Source: JBNJGT01 sp046496745 (GTDB lineage Archaea; Nanobdellota; Nanobdellia; Woesearchaeales; JACJVW01). From it: a DNA stretch of 17,762 nt. Where the stretch lies: contig JAWOGQ010000022.1 of NCBI GenBank assembly GCA_046496745.1, positions 1 to 17,762 on the forward strand, given 5' to 3'. Each line of letters opens with the position of its first letter. Positions within the stretch are counted from its first letter, which is position 1. Made by a program: the position numbers and the translations under genes. Below are positions 12,772 through 17,762 of this stretch, piece by piece. Under the pieces are notes generated by a model. That model was not told the origin of the DNA. It ran no database searches and was given only the letters and a program-made list of their open reading frames with translations.

Positions 12772-13746
12772 ATGCCTTCTGACAAACGCTTTGAAGAAGC
12801 ATATAAGAAGCTAGCGGAAGCTCAGCATGAGGTAGAAAAAGTAATACGTGGACAAAAGAGTATGGTCAAAGCATCTTTTCGTGCAATGATCTGCAATGGC
12901 CATGTCCTGCTTGAAGGTTTACCCGGATTAGGCAAGACCGTCCTTACCCGCTCGCTCGCTGAGATATGTGACCTTATGTTTAAGCGTGTACAGTTCACAA
13001 CAGATTTGCTGCCTTCAGATATAATCGGTACAGTAACCTACAATGAGGGACAGTTTGACATCCTGAAAGGCCCTATATTTTGCAATATCCTCCTTGCAGA
13101 CGAGATAAACCGGGCACCTCCTAAAGTTCAATCAGCCCTTCTGGAGGCAATGGCCGAACGCCAGGTAACTATAGGCAAGCAGAGTTATATCCTGGATAGT
13201 CCTTTCATAGTTATTGCTACTCAGAACCCTATCGAGACAGGAGGTACTTTTCCCCTGCCAGAAGCTCAGCTTGACAGGTTCATATTCAAGCTTAACATGG
13301 AATATCCCGGATTCGAAGCAGAATATGAGATTCTTGAAGAGAATCTCAACAACAAAAGCTTTGAAGAATATAATCTTAGTAAGATGCTTGACCCTCAGGA
13401 CATCATGTCCTTACAGCAACTGGTTTCTCATGTCCATATTGAACCCAGGCTCAAGGAGTATATATTGAACATAATCAGGGCAACACGTAATCCTTATGAG
13501 AGCAAACTGGAATATGCTCATATGCTAAAGATAGGAGCTTCCCCGAGGGCAAGCATCAACATACTCCTTGCTGCACGTGCTGAAGCAATACTTGAAGGAA
13601 GGGACTATGTGACCCCACAGGATATCAAGACCATTCTTTTTGACGTGTTAGCCCACCGTATCCATCTGAACTTCAAAGCAAAGATGGAACAAGTCACATC
13701 AGAGATGATAATAAAGGACATACTAAGAAAGATAAGCATCTATTGA
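12772..13746 (+). CDS. MoxR-family AAA+ ATPase
   Basis: Cytosolic ATP-driven chaperone of the MoxR group, which works with VWA-domain partners to mature or activate other proteins. The 324-aa product has every AAA+ element: Walker A GLPGLGKT (49-56), the family's L-P-S-D-I-I-G-T loop (80-87), Walker B ILLADEINRAPPK (106-118), sensor 1 VIATQNP (147-153) followed by E-T-G-G-T-F-P-L-P-E-A-Q-L-D-R-F (arginine finger near 169), and sensor 2 G-A-S-P-R-A (255-260) in the C-terminal lid. The length is normal for the family. It opens a three-gene operon with DUF58 and VWA genes, a classic MoxR arrangement. The transcript is probably leaderless, and expression is likely shared with the divergent 567-aa gene through the dyad at 12716-12737. 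Confidence 0.96.
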   Translation: MPSDKRFEEAYKKLAEAQHEVEKVIRGQKSMVKASFRAMICNGHVLLEGLPGLGKTVLTRSLAEICDLMFKRVQFTTDLLPSDIIGTVTYNEGQFDILKGPIFCNILLADEINRAPPKVQSALLEAMAERQVTIGKQSYILDSPFIVIATQNPIETGGTFPLPEAQLDRFIFKLNMEYPGFEAEYEILEENLNNKSFEEYNLSKMLDPQDIMSLQQLVSHVHIEPRLKEYILNIIRATRNPYESKLEYAHMLKIGASPRASINILLAARAEAILEGRDYVTPQDIKTILFDVLAHRIHLNFKAKMEQVTSEMIIKDILRKISIY

Positions 13747-13748
13747 AT

Positions 13749-14618
13749 ATGAAACTAAAGATCGATACAGAACCAAAGATCTATTCTCTTGAATTCTCAA
13801 CACGTGGTCAGTTCTATAACCAATCAATGAGTCCAAGAAGCATACAACAGAAAAGCGGAGCAGAGTTTGACCATTTCAGGCCTTATCAAGACGGTGACGA
13901 TGCCCGTTACATTGATTGGATTGCATCAGGAAGGGCCCAACAACCTCTTGTCCGTGTTTATTCAGAGAATATCTCATTAAATGTTTTGATCATGTTGGAT
14001 GTGAGCGAATCCATGTTCTTTGGGACAGGAGATAAAGGAAAGATTGAGTATGCGATAGAACTGGCTCTAAATATGGCATTCGGAGTCCTTAATTATGGGG
14101 ATCAGGTTGCAGTGATCGCATCAAATGACAAGGTTGTTCACTATACCCCTTTTATCTCAGGTATAGAACAGTTTGAGACAGTCCGCCAGATCCTGCTTGA
14201 TACAAAGGATTATGGAGGGAATTTTGACCTTAAGGATGCTATAAATCTTATTGTTGAACAGTACAAGGAAACACATATCCTTATCATGATATCTGATTTT
14301 ATCGGAGGAGATATCTACAATGATATCCATTCAGTTGCTGACCGTTTTGATATACTTGGAATACTGGTATATGACAGGTCTGAGATTGAACTTACTGGAG
14401 TACCTTTCCTGAATCTCAAGGATCCATATACTAACCAGACCACCCACGTCAATGTTCAGAGCATAAAAAAGAGATATAAGCAGGAGATGATGAAAAAACT
14501 TGAAGGTCTGAGGATATTTTTCACTACGATAGAAAAGGACATATGGACTATTGGTGTAGGAGAACGTATTGAGCAAGTAATACCTGATCTGCTTGCAAAA
14601 AGGAATAATGAGGAATAA
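13749..14618 (+). CDS. DUF58 protein (VWA-like fold)
   Basis: Cytosolic partner usually encoded right after MoxR. The 289-aa product carries the DUF58 signature near residues 43-57, F-R-P-Y-Q-D-G-D-D-A-R-Y-I-D-W, then a V-R-V-Y-S-E-N strand and a VWA-type fold with the MIDAS motif D-V-S-E-S-M (84-89) and a second acidic site in I-S-D-F (Asp183). These are the metal-ion site residues of von Willebrand A folds. The DUF58 function is not biochemically settled; association with MoxR-driven maturation is known for the family. Start: an in-frame TTG at 13743 overlaps the MoxR stop, but the ATG at 13749, 2 nt after that stop, is the better start. No strong Shine-Dalgarno is seen. The stop overlaps the next ATG as TAATG. 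Confidence 0.93.
   Translation: MKLKIDTEPKIYSLEFSTRGQFYNQSMSPRSIQQKSGAEFDHFRPYQDGDDARYIDWIASGRAQQPLVRVYSENISLNVLIMLDVSESMFFGTGDKGKIEYAIELALNMAFGVLNYGDQVAVIASNDKVVHYTPFISGIEQFETVRQILLDTKDYGGNFDLKDAINLIVEQYKETHILIMISDFIGGDIYNDIHSVADRFDILGILVYDRSEIELTGVPFLNLKDPYTNQTTHVNVQSIKKRYKQEMMKKLEGLRIFFTTIEKDIWTIGVGERIEQVIPDLLAKRNNEE
14610..14613 (+). promoter_or_regulatory. Shine-Dalgarno GAGG for the VWA gene
   Basis: GAGG lies 4 nt before the ATG at 14618, inside the end of the DUF58 gene, within a tandem duplication of the decamer AGGAATAATG (14601-14610 and 14611-14620). Confidence 0.5.
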
Positions 14619-15547
14619 TGCTGATATTTGAATCACCTGAAATCCTGTATCTTTTCATCTTAGTTCCAATCATAATAATAATCCATCTTGTTAGCCTAAA
14701 AGGACATAAGAGAAGAGCACTTACCTTTGCAAATTTTGATACAATCAAGAGGTTGCAGGGCAAAAGCTTTTCAAAAGACATACCATTGCTATTCCTGCGC
14801 CTGATCTTTTTATCATTGTTGATACTTTCATTTGCAGGATCAGAATGGGAATATACTGCACAAGGATATCCTGATGAGATAATACTTGCACTTGATACAT
14901 CTGGGAGCATGCTTGCAAGTGACCTTGAACCTAGCAGGTTTGAAGCCGCAAAATCAGCCATAACTGAATTCATAAGTAACAATTCAGTTAACGCGCGTAT
15001 GGGTCTCCTCTCATTTACATCCCTTGCTCAATTGCATCAGGAAACAACTCTTGATAAGGCCCTTTTGCTGGATGCTCTTGATCAGATGTCAATCGAAAAT
15101 ACAGGTGGAACCTCTCTTGCTGTACCCATAAGTTTCTCAGAGTTAGTATTTGAGACAGATAGTAATGTGCTGGTACTTCTTACAGATGGACAGGAGAACA
15201 TATTTTCTGATAACGAGCTTAGAAGAACAGTAGAGAAAGCCACAGATAAAGGAATCATGATACATGTTATTGGTATAGGGACAGAAATAGGCGCTCCAAT
15301 CACAGAAGAGGCAGAAGGTGCATCAGTACTTAACACAGAAGTATTTTCAATGATTTCTGAAGTTAATGGAGGAAATTATTCAATTGCAGGTAGCAGCCAG
15401 GAAATCAGGAGTTCATTATCGGGTTTCTTTGAAGAGCAAGAGATTTTGATCCAGGTCCCTTTGTCCTTTTACCTCTTCATATCAGCAATCATAGTACTGA
15501 TAATAGAATGGTATTTCTCCAATTATTTGTTTCGTGCCTTTCCATAG
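14618..15547 (+). CDS. Membrane VWA-domain protein (BatA/BatB-like)
   Basis: Membrane partner in MoxR-DUF58-VWA systems. The 309-aa product has the BatA layout: two N-terminal transmembrane helices (about 8-28 and 56-74), a VWA domain from about 86 to 270 and a C-terminal helix (about 281-299). The MIDAS is complete: D-T-S-G-S at 93-97, Thr165 in G-G-T-S-L and Asp190 in L-L-T-D-G, so metal-dependent ligand binding is expected. In Bacteroides and Leptospira the family is linked to aerotolerance and stress; the role in archaea is unknown. No second VWA gene (BatB) and no BatC/BatD-like gene follows on this strand; the next gene is convergent and overlaps by 25 bp. So this is a minimal three-gene set next to surface-protein genes, which suggests a role in surface-protein maturation; that is inference. 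Confidence 0.92.
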   Translation: MLIFESPEILYLFILVPIIIIIHLVSLKGHKRRALTFANFDTIKRLQGKSFSKDIPLLFLRLIFLSLLILSFAGSEWEYTAQGYPDEIILALDTSGSMLASDLEPSRFEAAKSAITEFISNNSVNARMGLLSFTSLAQLHQETTLDKALLLDALDQMSIENTGGTSLAVPISFSELVFETDSNVLVLLTDGQENIFSDNELRRTVEKATDKGIMIHVIGIGTEIGAPITEEAEGASVLNTEVFSMISEVNGGNYSIAGSSQEIRSSLSGFFEEQEILIQVPLSFYLFISAIIVLIIEWYFSNYLFRAFP

Positions 15548-16704
15548 GCCTTCAAGCCTAATAGCACTATTATGATCAGGAGAATTATTACCAGATAATG
15601 CCATGGTGGTCCAGTCTTCCCGGGTTCATCTTCTGAGATGACCTTTCCGGTTATAAGATTAATCTCAAGCTTATCCTTTCCAAGATTCATGGATATATTG
15701 CGTTCCTTGGTCTCTTGGCCATAAGAGAGAACAACCTGTCCCTCGTATCTTCCCAGCGATATGTCACTCGTGTCCCAGTAAGCAGAAGTCTCCTTTGACT
15801 CTTTAGGTCCTAATTCCAGTTTGTATCCTTTGATTGGATCAACCAAGGAACCATCACTGATGGTGATCCATGATTCAACATCTTCTATCCTGGAGTTGCC
15901 TATGTTTTGTATAAGCATCTTGATCCTGGCAATACCACCTTCATTGTATTCATCAGCCATTATGGACAATAGCTTGAGAAGGAATTGCTCAATCTCAAAG
16001 TCAGTCTGTACTGTCAGGCTCTTTTCATCATAATAAACCTTGGCTTTGATGTAATACTTTCCAGGATCCAACTCATCAACCGGCATTTCAAGAGTTATCT
16101 CACCCGCTTTCTTGCTTTCTAAAGGTCGGGGTTCAGTCTCTATTTGCTTGACAGTCTTACCATCAGGATTTGTGATGGTGATTTCTGTCCATACTTTATT
16201 GATTGGTTTTTCTCCAAGGTTGAATATTGGTATTGTTATTCTTACTGGTTTGCCTTTATTTGAATCAGTTGCGGTTATCCTGGCTTCAGCATAACTGTCA
16301 GGGTAAGGGACATGGCAGAGCAGTGTGTGGATCACTTCCATATTAGGGCGAAGCTCAATATCTTTCCCATCATCATTGATCTCTTCTGTCACGATGATAT
16401 CACTGCTATGAATACCAGGTCTCTCAAATGAATCTGGAAGATTGACCGTATAGGTGAATTTCTTCTTCTCCTCATCCTCGAATGATACACTTTCAGTGCT
16501 CAGGTTGATATAAGGTGCCAAAGGTCCAGTGACATGTATATGGGCATCAAATGCTCTGTTCTCGTTATTCACTATAGTAAGAGCTAAGGTTTCAGTTCGT
16601 CCAGGCTCAAAGTTAAGGTTTTTTGAGGCAGGGGTCAGGCCTATTCCATATACCGGAGATATAACTAGAAAGATGAGAATGATTAGGTATAGCCGCTTGT
16701 TCAT
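15523..16704 (-). CDS. COG1470-like secreted three-domain protein with C-terminal anchor (393 aa)
   Basis: Paralogue of the 363-aa protein at 2060-3151. It has a signal peptide (1-20, cleaved after S-P-V-Y-G), a mature start IGLTPASKNLNFEPG, three beta-sandwich domains (about 21-118, 122-240 and 243-350), a transmembrane helix at about 370-386 and a basic tail (K-A-Y-G-K-A-R-N-K). Domain 1 has the NEW3-like pattern of a T-L-A-L-T-I-V-N-N-E-N strand and V-N-L-P-D-S-F-x-x-P-G-I-H. The start overlaps the upstream stop as ATGA (16701-16704). A purine-rich GGGAGG lies 12 nt upstream, a long spacing for a Shine-Dalgarno. As in the left operon, it follows a gene for a secreted protein with a shared C-terminal domain. 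The 3' end overlaps the VWA gene on the other strand by 25 bp. A scaffold or anchor role is inferred. Confidence 0.86.
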   Translation of the reverse strand: MNKRLYLIILIFLVISPVYGIGLTPASKNLNFEPGRTETLALTIVNNENRAFDAHIHVTGPLAPYINLSTESVSFEDEEKKKFTYTVNLPDSFERPGIHSSDIIVTEEINDDGKDIELRPNMEVIHTLLCHVPYPDSYAEARITATDSNKGKPVRITIPIFNLGEKPINKVWTEITITNPDGKTVKQIETEPRPLESKKAGEITLEMPVDELDPGKYYIKAKVYYDEKSLTVQTDFEIEQFLLKLLSIMADEYNEGGIARIKMLIQNIGNSRIEDVESWITISDGSLVDPIKGYKLELGPKESKETSAYWDTSDISLGRYEGQVVLSYGQETKERNISMNLGKDKLEINLITGKVISEDEPGKTGPPWHYLVIILLIIIVLLGLKAYGKARNK

Positions 16705-17762
16705 CTGAATAATGGCCTCCCGCTTATTGTTATGTTTGCCTGCTTTGATCCCTCTGGTTCTGCAGGTGGAACAGTGATATTGAAATGCAATTCCGCAGAG
16801 TCATACTCATCATGATAGTCAAGATCATGCAGTATGCTTACATTATCAAGGGATACATTAGTCCATTCCATTATCGAGTTAGTGGCATTGAATGACCCGG
16901 TCTCACTTTCATCAATCCTGAACTGGAAGTATCTGCTTGGTGGTGGGACTGAAGCCCATAGGTATTGGGTAGTAAGCATACTCACATTAGCATTGATATT
17001 TCCATCATTGATTATAACTATTGGTGGATATAAGGGATCAAGAGTGCTCCTTGATTCCCACAGCTCAGCCTCACTGAAATTGATAGTATTGGGCTCAAGC
17101 ACAAACTGGATAAGGCTTGCAACGCTCATGTTGAATGATTCAGACCAGTTGCTGTATGCCGCACCATCATAGGCCCTTATCTGCCAGGTATAGTAGTATT
17201 CCTCAACACCCCATTCTCCATCCCAGAGGTATTCAAGCTCTTCTGAAAGCACCCAAGAATAATTGATGCTCGTTTTCGTATAGTTCTCTGAGCCAAGCGT
17301 ATAGAAACGGTTGTCATCTGAACAGGCAGGATAGCATGATATATTAATCTGGAAGGAAAGCGTATCACCCTCCGCATCTGTTGCGTTCCATTTCATGAGC
17401 GGGGTTCTGTTTGTGAGGTCAGTCCCTTTAGAGATGTTAAGGTTATGCTCTGGAAGGATAAGATCTATGGTCGGGGCTGAATTACCAACAACTACAGTAC
17501 TTGAATTCATTGCGTCACTTGTGAACTCATTATCATAAGCATATGCCTGGCAGGTATAATTCCATCCATAAATAAGTGTTGCAACATTCCTATCCGTATA
17601 ACAAAGTTCGCTGTGATTACATTCTATAGTTGTGTCCCAGGTTGTATTATGAGTATCATTCACATACCAGGTGAAGGATACATTAACAATATCAGAAGCC
17701 CCAGTAATATTAGCATAACAGGATAAATCATCACTTGCTGTTGGATTTTCAGGAGTAATATT
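16701..17762 (-). CDS. Secreted multidomain Ig/FN3-like surface protein, 5' end cut by window edge
   Basis: The frame stays open to the last base of the window, giving 353 residues (numbered here from the edge) without a start. The GTG at 17663 is internal, since coherent domain sequence (P-E-N-P-T-A-S-D-D-L-S-C-Y-A) continues upstream of it. Residues 1-95 form an Ig-like domain with paired cysteines. Residues 97-216 are FN3-like: P-L-M-K-W-N-A-T-D-A-E-G-D, and W-Q-I-R-A-Y-D-G-A-A-Y-S-N-W-S. The final 135 residues match the ectodomain of the 216-aa subunit in the left operon (NTINF against NDTIDF, D-G-N-I-N-A-N-V against Q-G-N-T-N-V-N-L, FNITVPP against INLTIPQ, I-T-I-S-G against L-T-F-S-G). 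Sequons are dense. It is probably an exported surface protein working with the 393-aa protein that follows. Confidence 0.85.
   Translation of the reverse strand, partial: NITPENPTASDDLSCYANITGASDIVNVSFTWYVNDTHNTTWDTTIECNHSELCYTDRNVATLIYGWNYTCQAYAYDNEFTSDAMNSSTVVVGNSAPTIDLILPEHNLNISKGTDLTNRTPLMKWNATDAEGDTLSFQINISCYPACSDDNRFYTLGSENYTKTSINYSWVLSEELEYLWDGEWGVEEYYYTWQIRAYDGAAYSNWSESFNMSVASLIQFVLEPNTINFSEAELWESRSTLDPLYPPIVIINDGNINANVSMLTTQYLWASVPPPSRYFQFRIDESETGSFNATNSIMEWTNVSLDNVSILHDLDYHDEYDSAELHFNITVPPAEPEGSKQANITISGRPLFR

Noticed and set aside
13743..13745. TTG at 13743 as start of the DUF58 gene
   Set aside because: An ATG two codons later is a better initiator and nothing supports the TTG; it is still possible through coupling to the MoxR stop.
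17661..17663. GTG as start of the gene at the right edge
   Set aside because: The frame is open for 33 more codons to the window end and encodes continuing Ig-like domain sequence, so the gene is cut by the window.
1..17762. Insertion sequences, tRNA genes, restriction, toxin-antitoxin or CRISPR-type defence genes
   Set aside because: I looked for transposase motifs, terminal repeats, tRNA-like folds and defence domains and saw none. The AbrB-like protein is followed by a winged-helix gene, not a toxin.

Overview
The window looks like a piece of an archaeal chromosome, most likely from a DPANN-type lineage such as Woesearchaeota or Pacearchaeota; the exact lineage cannot be fixed from this sequence. 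The reasons are: an archaeal Cbf5 pseudouridine synthase with a PUA domain; TATA boxes about 25-33 bp upstream of first-gene start codons, which implies leaderless mRNAs; GGTGA-type Shine-Dalgarno sites only at operon-internal genes; and several large, Asn-X-Ser/Thr-rich secreted proteins of styles that recur in DPANN genomes (cadherin-like repeats, C-x-D-G-I / D-C-G-G-P-C cysteine repeats, COG1470-like membrane-anchored beta-sandwich proteins). Composition is moderately AT-rich and coding density is very high. No stretch over 300 bases lacks a gene, and I saw no tRNA, rRNA, CRISPR array or mobile element.

Layout. (1) 90-1657, plus strand: two housekeeping genes, thymidine kinase and Cbf5. 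(2) 4009-1644, minus strand: a four-gene overlapping operon of membrane-anchored extracytoplasmic proteins (74, 216, 363 and 139 aa). (3) 4178-11024, plus strand: a four-gene operon with two small DNA-binding proteins (AbrB-like and winged helix), a 762-aa receptor-like protein with a cysteine-repeat ectodomain, and a 1360-aa cadherin-like surface giant. (4) 12680-10977, minus strand: a 567-aa cytosolic protein with a helical N-terminus and a long charged, probably disordered tail. (5) 12772-15547, plus strand: a MoxR AAA+ ATPase, a DUF58 protein and a membrane VWA protein. (6) 17762-15523, minus strand: a secreted multidomain protein cut by the window edge, then a 393-aa membrane-anchored protein paralogous to the 363-aa protein of block 2.

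How they may work together. Blocks 2, 3 and 6 encode cell-surface proteins and block 5 encodes a chaperone-like MoxR/VWA machine of the kind that remodels or matures partner proteins. The most notable structure is a duplicated two-gene cassette: a beta-sandwich protein with a shared C-terminal domain, followed with an ATGA overlap by a signal-peptide, three-domain, C-terminally anchored protein. It occurs at both ends of the window and recalls, in layout only, the WxL/DUF916 surface loci of Gram-positive bacteria. The MoxR operon and the disordered-protein gene are divergently transcribed around a perfect 8-bp inverted repeat midway between their two TATA boxes, which suggests joint control. 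A functional link among all blocks is inference from gene proximity.
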